From NCBI GenBank assembly GCA_045563135.1, contig JBJKUL010000002.1, positions 15,574 through 79,573 of the forward strand: DNA of 64,000 nucleotides. Direction: 5' to 3'. The position numbers and the translations under genes are program-made. Below, one piece after another: positions 7,785-15,896 of this stretch (within the stretch, counting starts at the first letter, position 1; every line of letters starts with the position of its first letter). The DNA is from Actinomarina sp002308095 (GTDB taxonomy: Bacteria; Actinomycetota; Acidimicrobiia; Actinomarinales; Actinomarinaceae). The notes below the pieces were generated by a model. That model had not been told where the DNA came from. It worked only from the letters and a program-made list of their open reading frames with translations, and did no database searches.

Positions 7785-8941
7785 TAAATTTCTAGATTTC
7801 CATCATTTTCTTGAATTTTGTAGATACTGCCTTTGATATAATCTTTTTCTGGGTCTGACTCTACTCTGACTTCTTTATCTGTAATGTTTACTAATACTGC
7901 ATTTCCATCTAGTTTTTTTATAAATACTGCATCAGCATCAACATATGAAGTCATAGCACTTGTGTCTGTTGTTAGGCGAGATCTAATGACGGTAGGTATG
8001 GCTATAAAATAAAAGAATGCTAATCCGACTGATATAAAAGCTAGTAAAAAATTATTAACCTTTATTACATAATCACTAAACATAACAACAGATGAAAGAA
8101 CAAGAATTCCAAAAGCTACAACTCCTAGACCTGAAAAATAACCTCTCGAGAGTATTTTTAGATAAATCATGTAGGCCACTAGGAATATCCCTATCCCTAA
8201 ATAATTAATGCCGAATTCTTGAAATGGGAGAGATGATATAACGACTAATAGTCCCCCGATAAAAGCCATGATACCAGGGCCGATTGCAAACAGTTCAAGA
8301 CCGATAAGTGCGAACCCAAGTACAAAGAACATGTAGGTAAAGATTGGTTCAGATATTGCAATATAAAATCTCTCCATCAGTGAGGGTTTTAAAAAATTTA
8401 TTGCTTCAAAAGTATCTTCTTTAATTGTAAGACGAACATCGTTCGAAAAGCTTTCTGAATCATTGATGTTCTCTAGAAATGCTCCAATGGAACCAACAAC
8501 TAAATAATCATCAAAAATACCTTCCTCGTCGACAATAGTAATTTTTTGCCCGGGGATGTCACATGAGTTCAATGAGCAATACTTCTCCTCTAGCTGACTA
8601 GTGAAGGGGACATTTATAATTTCAGTACCTGGAACGAATCCAAGTATGTCAAAACCAGCTGTTACGTCATAATCAATCTCAATGGAGTATGGACCAACCC
8701 ACATGGCTTTTATAAACTCTTTATCTGTGATGAGCTCTGCAAAGTCTTCAACTGCTTTTTCGCTATATTTAGTTGAGCTATATTGGATAACTAATAGATC
8801 ATTTTGTGCATATTCTGTATCGACTATGTGTCTTTCAATTGAACGAACATGCGCAGAAGAAAATACTCCATCTATTTCAAATATATTTAATTGGCTCACA
8901 CTTATTACCATGAGAGCAATTGAAGAAATTATATTAATCAT
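7784..8941 (-). CDS. NfeD-family membrane protein with degenerate ClpP-class domain
   Basis: Long NfeD proteins join a ClpP-class serine protease domain, several membrane helices and a C-terminal OB-fold. The 385 residues follow this order: a signal-like N-terminus (1-17), a ~180-residue outer domain, four to six helices at about 195-325, and an OB-like tail beginning at YVDADAVFIKKL. In the outer domain I do not find the catalytic Ser/Lys motifs of the ClpP-like part, so protease activity is doubtful. It may organise membrane microdomains with a flotillin, as known for other NfeD proteins. No flotillin gene is adjacent. Confidence 0.75.
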   Translation of the reverse strand: MINIISSIALMVISVSQLNIFEIDGVFSSAHVRSIERHIVDTEYAQNDLLVIQYSSTKYSEKAVEDFAELITDKEFIKAMWVGPYSIEIDYDVTAGFDILGFVPGTEIINVPFTSQLEEKYCSLNSCDIPGQKITIVDEEGIFDDYLVVGSIGAFLENINDSESFSNDVRLTIKEDTFEAINFLKPSLMERFYIAISEPIFTYMFFVLGFALIGLELFAIGPGIMAFIGGLLVVISSLPFQEFGINYLGIGIFLVAYMIYLKILSRGYFSGLGVVAFGILVLSSVVMFSDYVIKVNNFLLAFISVGLAFFYFIAIPTVIRSRLTTDTSAMTSYVDADAVFIKKLDGNAVLVNITDKEVRVESDPEKDYIKGSIYKIQENDGNLEI

Positions 8942-8985
8942 TCTTATTCCATTTTAAAATTACAGGGTACTATTCTTTTAAAACT

Positions 8986-9312
8986 GTGAAGATTTTTATT
9001 ATAAGTGATAATAACTGGGTTAAAGAATCGGTAGAAAAATACCTTGATTTTGAAAATATCATTGACTCGAGTTCAGAAATTGAAGATGTAGATTCTGACT
9101 ATGACTATATATTTGTTGATATGCAGGTTAAAAGTAATGGTGGTCCATCTCTTATAAGAGAACTTAAAAGAAACGACCTTACTAAAAATACGAAATTTAT
9201 TTTACTTGCTGACAGAGAAGCAGATGAATTTCAAGCAAAAAGAGTGGGCGCAGATTATTTCATAGTAAAACCTCTTTCAAAGGCAGCTATGAATCAGATA
9301 TTTAATAGCTAA
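8986..9312 (+). CDS. Single-domain response regulator (CheY-like receiver)
   Basis: The 108 residues make one receiver domain: an acidic SDNN pocket after strand 1, a predicted phosphoacceptor Asp in the FVDMQ motif, and the conserved Lys in IVKPLS near the C-terminus. No output domain follows, so it would act by protein contact. The start is a GTG at 8986; no ATG lies in frame before the first strand. No kinase is nearby and it overlaps the TetR gene tail to tail by 11 bases. Confidence 0.8.
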   Translation: MKIFIISDNNWVKESVEKYLDFENIIDSSSEIEDVDSDYDYIFVDMQVKSNGGPSLIRELKRNDLTKNTKFILLADREADEFQAKRVGADYFIVKPLSKAAMNQIFNS

Positions 9313-9871
9313 TAGTTTTTTTTAATCGTTGAAAAAATTCTTTCTCATAATCTTCAAACTCTTTTGATGTTAAATCATAAACAAAAAATCGGTTTAAAAG
9401 AACTGCAAACTCAAGAGAAAGTTTTTTAACTATTTCTTTATCTTTTATGCCTACTTCTTCAAGTAGTTGAGCTAGAACCTTATTCTGAAATAATTTAAAC
9501 CTAGCTTTATAGTTAACAATAAAATACTGAGAATAAAGATTTAAACTTAATATTTTGTTTTCTTTCATGAGCTTTATATACACTTCATAAAAATATATTA
9601 TTTTTTGTTTAGAGTCTGATGGTTCGTTTTCATTAAATTCTTTTAGAACATAATTTCTACAGAAAACCAAAATATCGTAATAAAAGTGCTCTGGACTGCT
9701 ATTAAAATGGTTATAAATACTGGTTTTAGAAACATTTGTGTATTCTGCTAAGGAATTAAGAGATAAACTCGATATGGGCTTTGTACTTAATAGCTTTACG
9801 CCTGCTTCCAGGAGTTCTTTATGAACTTCATCATATTTTTGTTGAGCTCTTACAACTCTTTCATCAACCAT
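9302..9871 (-). CDS. TetR-family transcription regulator
   Basis: The N-terminal ~60 residues form a TetR helix-turn-helix (LAEYTNVSKTSIYNHF), with the typical Tyr-x-x-Phe recognition helix. The remaining ~120 residues are helical ligand-binding/dimerisation sequence that is not conserved enough to name a ligand. TetR proteins usually repress a neighbour; the CorC-like gene starts 99 bases away in the opposite direction and is the obvious target candidate, but I see no clear palindrome in the gap. Confidence 0.85.
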   Translation of the reverse strand: MVDERVVRAQQKYDEVHKELLEAGVKLLSTKPISSLSLNSLAEYTNVSKTSIYNHFNSSPEHFYYDILVFCRNYVLKEFNENEPSDSKQKIIYFYEVYIKLMKENKILSLNLYSQYFIVNYKARFKLFQNKVLAQLLEEVGIKDKEIVKKLSLEFAVLLNRFFVYDLTSKEFEDYEKEFFQRLKKTISY

Positions 9872-9970
9872 AAGAATATATGTCTAGGTTAGTTTGAATT
9901 TAGTTAAACACAAATTCACAGCGAAAATTAAGAAAAAACTCCCTATTTACCGAAATATGCTTTAAAATCA

Positions 9971-11227
9971 ATGTATAAATTGAGTATTAACTTTGACATC
10001 GTTTTATATATAGTTTTTTTCTTTAGCTTAATACTTTCTGGTATGCTTTCTGGATCAGAAACAGCTATAACTTCTATTCCAATACAAAAAGTTCACCAAT
10101 TAGAAGATTCGAGAAAAAATAATAGAATTAAAAAAGCAAAAGATAATATTGAAAAAACTATTGGTGGAATTTTAGTAGGAAACAACTTTGTTAATATATT
10201 AATGGCTTCGGTGGCTACTCTAATTTTTGTAAGACGATTTGGAGAGAGTGCTGGTAGTGCAATAGCAACTGTGTTTACAACTATAATTGTTTTGATATTT
10301 GGCGACATTACACCTAAAACTTTAGCTACTAAACTTCCAATAGCTTTTTTATCTAGAACGACTTTTTTAGTTGAATTACTCTCAAAATTATTTGCACCAT
10401 TTACAAATAGTATTACAAATGTGATTATGAAATTTGTTAAAAATGCTGATGAAGATGATGCGGAAGTTACTGAAGCTGATATTCAAGCACTTACAGCATT
10501 AGGTGAGATTGAGGGTCAGATATTGCCAGCAGAGAGAGAAATCATTGACTCATTATTAGATTTTTCAGATAGGCCTATAAAAGAAATCATGACACCAAGA
10601 GTGGATGTTTTGTTTTTGTCACTGCCAGTAAGTATTGATGATGTTAAAAAAGTGGTTAATGATAAAAGAATTTCGCGAGTACCTGTTTCTAAAACTGAAT
10701 CTTTAGATGATACTTTTGGAGTTGTGTATGTAAAAGACTTAATCAATTTAAATAATCCAACTGAGAGTGTAGAAATTGAGAGTTTGATTAAAGATGCTAT
10801 TTATCTTCCTGAGTACACCACTGTTCTTTCTGCTTTAAACATTCTTAGAGAAAATAAAGCAAGTTTCGCATGTGTTATTGATGAAAATGGAGGTATTGAA
10901 GGTGTTGTCACTATTAAGGACGTCCTTTCAGAGTTTGTTGGAGACCTACCAGATGAACATGATCAGAGATTCTCAGGCATAAGGAGACTGGGTCCTGGCC
11001 AATGGAGAATTGATGGGAAAACTGATATTGACGATTTTGAAGAATTTTTTGGTCTAGAAGAAAGCGATAAAGATGTTGCTACAGTTGGAGGTCTTTATCT
11101 TAGTCATAGTGAACAACTCCCTTCAGAAGGTGAGAAAATAACTATCAATGGCTTAGAAATAACTGTTGTTGAACTTGATAGCAGAAGAATAGAGTCCGTT
11201 GTAGTTAAAAAAATTGCAAAGAAATAA
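9971..11227 (+). CDS. CNNM/CorC (HlyC family) transporter-associated protein
   Basis: The order is that of the CorC/TlyC group: an N-terminal CNNM (DUF21) membrane domain with the LSGSETAITS motif and about three to four helices (10-140), a pair of CBS domains (about 200-330, starting at IMTPRVDV), and a CorC_HlyC domain at the C-terminus (GQWRIDGKTDIDDFEE). Family members are linked to Mg2+/Co2+ efflux. The old hemolysin name rests on weak evidence. Length 418 is normal. The gene for a small membrane protein follows 27 bases later. Confidence 0.88.
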   Translation: MYKLSINFDIVLYIVFFFSLILSGMLSGSETAITSIPIQKVHQLEDSRKNNRIKKAKDNIEKTIGGILVGNNFVNILMASVATLIFVRRFGESAGSAIATVFTTIIVLIFGDITPKTLATKLPIAFLSRTTFLVELLSKLFAPFTNSITNVIMKFVKNADEDDAEVTEADIQALTALGEIEGQILPAEREIIDSLLDFSDRPIKEIMTPRVDVLFLSLPVSIDDVKKVVNDKRISRVPVSKTESLDDTFGVVYVKDLINLNNPTESVEIESLIKDAIYLPEYTTVLSALNILRENKASFACVIDENGGIEGVVTIKDVLSEFVGDLPDEHDQRFSGIRRLGPGQWRIDGKTDIDDFEEFFGLEESDKDVATVGGLYLSHSEQLPSEGEKITINGLEITVVELDSRRIESVVVKKIAKK

Positions 11228-11242
11228 TTGGTTCGAATCAAG

Positions 11243-11248
11243 TAAAAT
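11243..11248 (+). promoter_or_regulatory. -10 box (leaderless) of small membrane protein gene
   Basis: TAAAAT ends 6 bases before the ATG at 11255. The 15 bases TAAAATAAAAGTATG are identical to those at 3371-3385 in front of mrp. Confidence 0.55.
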
Positions 11249-11254
11249 AAAAGT

Positions 11255-11536
11255 ATGCAAGTCTTATACGCTTTAATTCCACTTCTTGGAGGATGGCTTG
11301 TCTATGGACTCATCGCGTCTCTATTTTTAAAAAGAGCAAGCAGTAGGGATTATTTACTTCTTATATCATCGGGTCTTATTGGGGGACTCATTGGAGGCTC
11401 TATAGGTGAGGGTATGGATATTCCTCAGAACTTATGGTGGATGCGTGAATTGTTAAAAATCGGAGTCACAATTGTAGCAATGTATACAATCCAGATAATC
11501 AGGTTGCAAGTTTATAACTTTAAAAATAAAACCTAA
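11255..11536 (+). CDS. Small Gly-rich membrane protein
   Basis: The 93 residues contain three hydrophobic segments (about 2-24, 34-52 and 67-86); the middle one has a GLIGGLIGGSIGEG glycine zipper. This resembles GlsB/YeaQ-type transglycosylase-associated proteins, but the match is loose and I leave it unnamed. It has its own leaderless promoter. The 3' end overlaps the PTS-linked unknown gene (11533) by 4 bases, tail to tail. Confidence 0.65.
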   Translation: MQVLYALIPLLGGWLVYGLIASLFLKRASSRDYLLLISSGLIGGLIGGSIGEGMDIPQNLWWMRELLKIGVTIVAMYTIQIIRLQVYNFKNKT

Positions 11537-11811
11537 TTTTTTGGCACTCTAGCTGCTTTTAGGAGACTTCCATTCTCATCAATCAAGCCACATCTCTTAG
11601 ATAGTAGTTTTGTATTAAATGCAAATAAATTTTTTCTCCAAGTAGCAATATATCCGTATCCACCTGCTTCATCTAGTTTCGCGAATGCCGCATCAAGTTC
11701 TTTTGTTGATTCTGCAATAACCACTGGAAGATTTTCATACACGGCATCATAGTCTTCAGAAGGCTGAATTTTAGACGAGAGTAGCAATGTGTCTAATAAT
11801 GAATTACTCAT
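11533..11811 (-). CDS. Unknown 92-aa protein at end of mannitol PTS operon
   Basis: I do not recognise this protein. It is soluble, with an acidic N-terminal half and a GGYGYIATWRKNLFAFN segment near residue 50; there is no signal peptide or membrane helix. It overlaps the HPr gene by 8 bases and is the last gene of the mannitol operon, so it should be co-translated with HPr. A role with PTS phosphotransfer or sugar phosphate handling is a guess from position only. Confidence 0.6.
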   Translation of the reverse strand: MSNSLLDTLLLSSKIQPSEDYDAVYENLPVVIAESTKELDAAFAKLDEAGGYGYIATWRKNLFAFNTKLLSKRCGLIDENGSLLKAARVPKN

Positions 11812-12088
11812 TGTCTAGCAACTCCTCAAATTTTGCTAAGTAAAGTTCTTCTTCTTCTCCGTCTAAAGTCAATACGAAGGGTCTATCTTTTGCAATCCCT
11901 AAACTCAAAATTCCAATCATGCTTTTTCCGTCTTTTTCAACTAGTTCTTCTTCTCCAGTTTGTGGATTTTTCTTATTAAATTTTACTGTTACTGTACCGT
12001 TGAATTCTTGAGCAATTTTAACAAAAAGGCTTGCAGGTCTTGCGTGTAAGCCGACTTCATCCTTAACAACTAATTCTTTTTCTAACAT
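11804..12088 (-). CDS. ptsH: Phosphocarrier protein HPr
   Basis: HPr passes phosphate from EI to the EIIA domains. H15 lies in the GLHARPAS motif. The regulatory serine region KSMIGILSLGI is also present (S56), shifted by a ~10-residue insertion between the two motifs compared with the usual 88-residue protein. The only EI gene in the window (22210-23841) is in the neighbouring operon, so this HPr probably serves both permeases. It directly follows mtlD with no gap. No HPr kinase gene is seen here. Confidence 0.93.
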   Translation of the reverse strand: MLEKELVVKDEVGLHARPASLFVKIAQEFNGTVTVKFNKKNPQTGEEELVEKDGKSMIGILSLGIAKDRPFVLTLDGEEEELYLAKFEELLDNE

Positions 12089-13168
12089 TTATGAACCTAG
12101 CCTTTCAATGTAATTGTTACTATTATTTTGTATTTCCCAAAACTCATTATATATATATGTTTTTCCCTTTGTTAATACTGCCCGCTTAAAGCTAGTAAAA
12201 CCATCAACTTGCTGGAAGTCCTCATTAATAATAATGTCAAATACTGTTCTGAATGTGTCAATCTCACTACTATTGCTAATCAATAACCTCAAGGGATATT
12301 CAAACCTTTCATTTTTAGCAAATTTAATTTCAGGGTTTCTAGCAATTCTGACAACCTCGTCATTTATATCTGGAAGTGCAAATCTATTAATAATCGTTCT
12401 ACAAAACTCATCTAGAACTTCATCTGTTTTTGAAAAAATAGAATAGGCCTCTGATAAATTCTTTACAGCTTTTTCTGCGAATTCTTTACCCTTTGTACTT
12501 GCAATTACCTCATGAATATATAAATTTTCATTAGATAGTCCAAAGTAAGCAAGTTGTAGGTGAAGCCCATTTAAAAGCCATAATTTTTTATAAAATTCAT
12601 TTTCGTAATCTTTATATGAAACTATTTCTGATGACTCAAGTGGTCGTAATAAAGTTGAGTCATCCAAGATAATTGAACCATAGGTTTCGACAATGACATC
12701 AAGAGATCTCATTGGCTGAGGCGGAACAATTTTATCAACGACTGCATCAATGATATTTAAGTTAGGGTTTAAGGATTTGAATTTTTTACTAGTACTGCTT
12801 GAAGCTCTGTACATATTTTCAAACGCTATAAATACCTGTTCTTTTTCATGATCAAGTAAAGCTACTTCTTGAAAAATACTCTCTACAAACTTGGGTCCGA
12901 CAGAAGTTGAAATTAGATCAGCATTCAGGAGTATCTCTTTAAGTTTTTTTTTGTCATTTAAACTAACCGCTCTAACATTTTGTATATGCTCTTCTCGTGT
13001 TCCGTTTATATCAAGAGAGGATATCTTGTATTGACTTTTCTCGTTTACTTGGTCTATTAGGTTTTCGTTAACATCTACAAAAGTAACATTAAAGCTATTA
13101 GCTTGAAGTGTTGGAGCAATAAATCCTCTACCAATATTCCCTGCACCAAAATGAACGGCCTGTTTCAT
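12089..13168 (-). CDS. mtlD: Mannitol-1-phosphate 5-dehydrogenase
   Basis: MtlD oxidises mannitol-1-phosphate to fructose-6-phosphate with NAD+. The Rossmann motif HFGAGNIGRGFIAP is at the N-terminus, and the catalytic-domain motif LNGLHLQLAYFG is near residue 200. At 359 residues it is slightly shorter than the ~380 of well-studied MtlD. It overlaps the EIIA gene by 4 bases and sits in the mannitol operon, which fixes the substrate with good confidence. Confidence 0.93.
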   Translation of the reverse strand: MKQAVHFGAGNIGRGFIAPTLQANSFNVTFVDVNENLIDQVNEKSQYKISSLDINGTREEHIQNVRAVSLNDKKKLKEILLNADLISTSVGPKFVESIFQEVALLDHEKEQVFIAFENMYRASSSTSKKFKSLNPNLNIIDAVVDKIVPPQPMRSLDVIVETYGSIILDDSTLLRPLESSEIVSYKDYENEFYKKLWLLNGLHLQLAYFGLSNENLYIHEVIASTKGKEFAEKAVKNLSEAYSIFSKTDEVLDEFCRTIINRFALPDINDEVVRIARNPEIKFAKNERFEYPLRLLISNSSEIDTFRTVFDIIINEDFQQVDGFTSFKRAVLTKGKTYIYNEFWEIQNNSNNYIERLGS

Positions 13169-13608
13169 AAACTCATAGATAAAAGATTAAATATATTATC
13201 AACAGATGATTCTTGCCAAAGTTTTTTTGCATCCTCTTCTTCTTCTATCGCGTCAGCTAAAGCAGCCAGTACACCCATGTGATCATCAGAATTAGCTGCA
13301 ATACCAACTATTACATATGCCATTTCTTCATTCCAAAGAACACCATCAGGGACCTGAATAACACTAATTCCTGTGTGCTTTACATGCTTAGAACCCTCTG
13401 ACATACCATGAGGTATTGCTACTCCATTCCCTATGTATGTAGCGAAGGATTGCGTATCAAGCTTCTCTAGCATTGATTGGATATAGTCTTTTTCAATGTA
13501 GCCATTCTGAAGCAGAATTTCTCCTGCAGCTATTGTGGCTTCTTCCTTCGAAGAAAAGTTTTGACCAGTCAGAATAGATTCTTTTACTAAAACCTCAATT
13601 TGATTCAT
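13165..13608 (-). CDS. mtlF: Mannitol-type PTS EIIA component
   Basis: This 147-residue protein carries the EIIA active-site motif GVAIPHG with H67 as phosphoryl acceptor from HPr, in the fold of the mannitol/fructose EIIA family (PF00359). It is a separate polypeptide, as in many Gram-positives, whereas E. coli fuses A, B and C in MtlA. It overlaps EIIB and mtlD by 4 bases each. Confidence 0.92.
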   Translation of the reverse strand: MNQIEVLVKESILTGQNFSSKEEATIAAGEILLQNGYIEKDYIQSMLEKLDTQSFATYIGNGVAIPHGMSEGSKHVKHTGISVIQVPDGVLWNEEMAYVIVGIAANSDDHMGVLAALADAIEEEEDAKKLWQESSVDNIFNLLSMSL

Positions 13609-13925
13609 GAAGAGGTAATTTCATTACCTTCTGCTAAATCTGAAATTAGTTTTTTTAAAGATGGATCATTCATGAACATAGTAAATTGAATAATTACCGC
13701 ATTATCAGGTGCTGCAGCTTTGGCTGCACCAGAAAGACCCGTATGGCAAACAACTATGTCAGAATCTGCGGGAATTTGTGTCGCTGGTGCGTGAACGATT
13801 TCCACGTCTAATCCAGCTTTTTTTGCTTTTTTAATTAGACCATTTTTAACCATCAAACTTGATCCAGCTCCGGCCTCACATGCCAGGCATATTTTTTTAA
13901 CTTCTGATGCTTGTATTGAACTCAT
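13605..13925 (-). CDS. Mannitol-type PTS EIIB component
   Basis: EIIB takes phosphate on Cys and gives it to the incoming sugar. The CEAGAGSS loop with C16 is the active site of the mannitol EIIB fold. The frame is open to 13967, but the ATG at 13925 has a strong GGAGG five bases upstream, and starting there gives the normal ~106 residues with strand 1 right at the N-terminus. Between this gene and the upstream EIIC gene lies an intrinsic terminator, so its level is probably well below that of EIIC unless read-through occurs. Confidence 0.9.
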   Translation of the reverse strand: MSSIQASEVKKICLACEAGAGSSLMVKNGLIKKAKKAGLDVEIVHAPATQIPADSDIVVCHTGLSGAAKAAAPDNAVIIQFTMFMNDPSLKKLISDLAEGNEITSS

Positions 13926-13934
13926 TTTTCCTCC

Positions 13935-13972
13935 AAAAAAAATTGACTCGGGAGTTTTACCTCCCAAGTCAA
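13935..13972 (-). terminator. Intrinsic terminator inside the mannitol operon
   Basis: On the minus strand the 12-base arms at 13961-13972 and 13943-13954 pair (one G-U) around a 6-base loop and are followed by eight U (13935-13942). It lies after the EIIC stop and just before the EIIB ribosome-binding site. It should lower expression of EIIB-mtlF-mtlD-ptsH relative to EIIC, or act as an attenuator. Confidence 0.85.
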
Positions 13973-13992
13973 TTATAACTTATTAGTTTATG

Positions 13993-15054
13993 TTAGACAG
14001 TAGGTATATTGCTTTCGATAGTAGCTTCTACGCCTGCGTCTGTTTCTTTGATTGGGCGAGCTCTTAGTAAAATAACACCGACTACAGCAGATGCTGCTGT
14101 TGCGATTGCTACTCCACCTAGAACTGCAAAAGCCCCACCTTTTGGAAGCATAGCAATGTATGCAAAAATACTTCCTGGTGATGGAGGTCCTACAAGGCCT
14201 GCTCCGGTTGCTACGAACCAAAGGTCAGCTGAAATTCCACCAGCCCACATTGCGATGATCATAATTGGATGACCAAGGACATATGGGAAATAGATTTCGT
14301 GAATTCCTCCAAAGAAATGGATAATTATTGAGCCAGGTGCGGATTCTTTCCACATTCCTGTACCAGCAAACCAATATGCTAGAAGTAATCCAAGTCCAGG
14401 ACCTGGGTTAGTTTCCAGTAAGAAATATATTGATTGACCAGCTTCTGCTGACTCAGCTGCTCCAAGAGGTGTTAACACACCTTGGTTTACAGCATTGTTT
14501 AAGAACAATACTTTTGCAACTTCAATAGGAATGTCAGCTAACGGAACTAGACCACTGTCTACTAACGCTGCTGCACCATTTCCTAATGCTTCTGTAATTG
14601 CATCAAGTATTGGACTGATAATGTTAAAAGCTAGAACAGCAAGACCCCAACCCAAAATACCAAGTGAGAAGTTATCATATAACATCTCAAAACCTTCTGG
14701 TATATTGTCTTGTAATCTACTATCCACTTGCTTAAGTACCCAAGCTGCTGCTGGACCAATGGCCATAGCACCTAGGAACTGCGGTGAAGATGTTGCAACA
14801 ATAATTGCTGTTGTAACGACTGCACCAATCACACCACCTCTATGACCATGTACCATTTTTCCACCTGTGTAACCTAACAGAAGTGGAAGAAGAGTCAGAA
14901 TCATAGGACCCACCATTTGGACCAAATCTTCATTTGGTAACCAACCAGTTGGTATATAAAGTGCTGTAATCAAACCCCAAGCAATGAAAGCACCAATGTT
15001 AGGAATAACCATTCCTGACATAGCACCGCCAACGCGTTGTATGGATTCTTTCAT
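13993..15054 (-). CDS. mtlA: Mannitol-type PTS EIIC permease
   Basis: EIIC forms the membrane channel for the sugar. The 353 residues contain about eight helices, the N-terminal QRVGGAMSGMVIPNIGAFIAW typical of the MtlA C domain, and the GGIHEIYFPYVL motif near residue 250 that includes the conserved GxHE sugar-binding Glu. The C-terminal cytoplasmic B and A domains of E. coli MtlA are absent and encoded by the next two genes. The start has a strong AGGGGGA ribosome-binding site. Confidence 0.92.
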   Translation of the reverse strand: MKESIQRVGGAMSGMVIPNIGAFIAWGLITALYIPTGWLPNEDLVQMVGPMILTLLPLLLGYTGGKMVHGHRGGVIGAVVTTAIIVATSSPQFLGAMAIGPAAAWVLKQVDSRLQDNIPEGFEMLYDNFSLGILGWGLAVLAFNIISPILDAITEALGNGAAALVDSGLVPLADIPIEVAKVLFLNNAVNQGVLTPLGAAESAEAGQSIYFLLETNPGPGLGLLLAYWFAGTGMWKESAPGSIIIHFFGGIHEIYFPYVLGHPIMIIAMWAGGISADLWFVATGAGLVGPPSPGSIFAYIAMLPKGGAFAVLGGVAIATAASAVVGVILLRARPIKETDAGVEATIESNIPTV

Positions 15055-15068
15055 ATTACAATCCCCCT

Positions 15069-15105
15069 AACGATCGTTTGTGTTGATTTTCAACATTCTC
15101 ATTAT
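15069..15105 (-). promoter_or_regulatory. mtlA control region: -10 box and two inverted repeats
   Basis: On the minus strand a TATAAT box (about 15099-15104) is followed by TGTTGA-TTT-TCAACA (15081-15095) and the perfect 10-base palindrome AACGATCGTT (15069-15078), all before the ribosome-binding site. These are good operator candidates for a mannitol regulator, which is not encoded next to it. Confidence 0.45.
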
Positions 15106-15240
15106 AAAAGTAGATTTTCCTGTTTCACTTTAACTTTTGTTCATCTAAAATTAAATATGTAACTATATTTTTACCTAAAAGTCTATTTTTTAGGCAAATA
15201 TCAGCAAATAAAGCTTGTTTCTAAAATAAAAGGGGTTTTT

Positions 15241-15627
15241 TTGAAAAATATTCTGATTTTTTTAATTTTAATTGCTTTTTTAGCTGCTTTATCTATTGGG
15301 GCAACAGGATCATTGGTTTCGGGGACCTCTGGAGTGTTTAATAAAGTACAAGGTGAAGTCTTTCAAGAAACGTCGAGTGAAGTGCTTATTGAAGGTAAAA
15401 AACTGTATATCTCTATAAATCAAAAAGGGGAAGAGAATGCAGAGAAAATAGTAATTGATTGTCTTAATTTTTATGCGGAAAAATATCCCGACCTATCGGA
15501 GTACACTTGTGATTTAGTGGTGAGAAAAAACTTAATCATTGACGATAGTTGTAATTATCTTTCTGGACTACTGAGTAAAAAAGAATCTGAAGAATCGATT
15601 ACTTTAGATTACAACACTGATTGTTAA
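15241..15627 (+). CDS. Exported or membrane-anchored protein, unknown
   Basis: The 128 residues begin with a hydrophobic signal/anchor segment (about 3-22) and continue as a mixed-charge outer domain with four Cys near the C-terminus (residues 79, 94, 108, 128), which could form disulfides outside the cell. The start is a TTG at 15241 with AAGGGG upstream. I do not recognise the family. It lies between the two PTS operons on the opposite strand and its 3' end overlaps the lipoyl gene by 4 bases. Confidence 0.55.
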   Translation: MKNILIFLILIAFLAALSIGATGSLVSGTSGVFNKVQGEVFQETSSEVLIEGKKLYISINQKGEENAEKIVIDCLNFYAEKYPDLSEYTCDLVVRKNLIIDDSCNYLSGLLSKKESEESITLDYNTDC

Positions 15628-15896
15628 TCAAATAGAGAGCCTAGTAGACTTTCTCCCTCAACCTCTATTTCGGCAAGAGTTTCTCCTACATTTAACATTG
15701 AACCCTCTTCAGCAACAAGTTTTACAATTTTTCCATCAAAAGGACTATCTAAATCCATATCTACTTTATCTGTAGCAATCTCGGCTATGACATCGCCTTT
15801 TTTTACTTCATCTCCAACATTTACTTTCCAAGTTAGTAGTTCCGCTTCTGTCATTTGGTCAGACATTGCAGGAAGAATGATATTCTCATTACTCAT
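15624..15896 (-). CDS. Free-standing lipoyl domain protein (E2-type lipoyl carrier)
   Basis: The whole 90-residue protein is one biotinyl-lipoyl domain: MPAMSDQMTE-like N-terminal strand, then the lipoylation turn EIATDKVDMDL with the target Lys. E2 proteins carry this domain in front of a linker, a subunit-binding domain and an acyltransferase core; none of these follow. It overlaps the E1 beta gene by 8 bases, so it is the likely acyl acceptor for that E1. The missing catalytic E2 and E3 must be supplied from elsewhere, or the acyl group is used differently. Confidence 0.85.
   Translation of the reverse strand: MSNENIILPAMSDQMTEAELLTWKVNVGDEVKKGDVIAEIATDKVDMDLDSPFDGKIVKLVAEEGSMLNVGETLAEIEVEGESLLGSLFD

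Noticed and set aside
11229..11240. GGTTCGAATC resembling a tRNA T-loop
   Set aside because: The flanks do not pair into a 5-base stem, and the upstream sequence is the end of the CorC-like gene; no acceptor or anticodon arm fits.
14009..14272. Open frames antisense to the mtlA gene
   Set aside because: They are shadows of the conserved EIIC gene and have low-complexity Arg/Ser or Ala/Pro composition.
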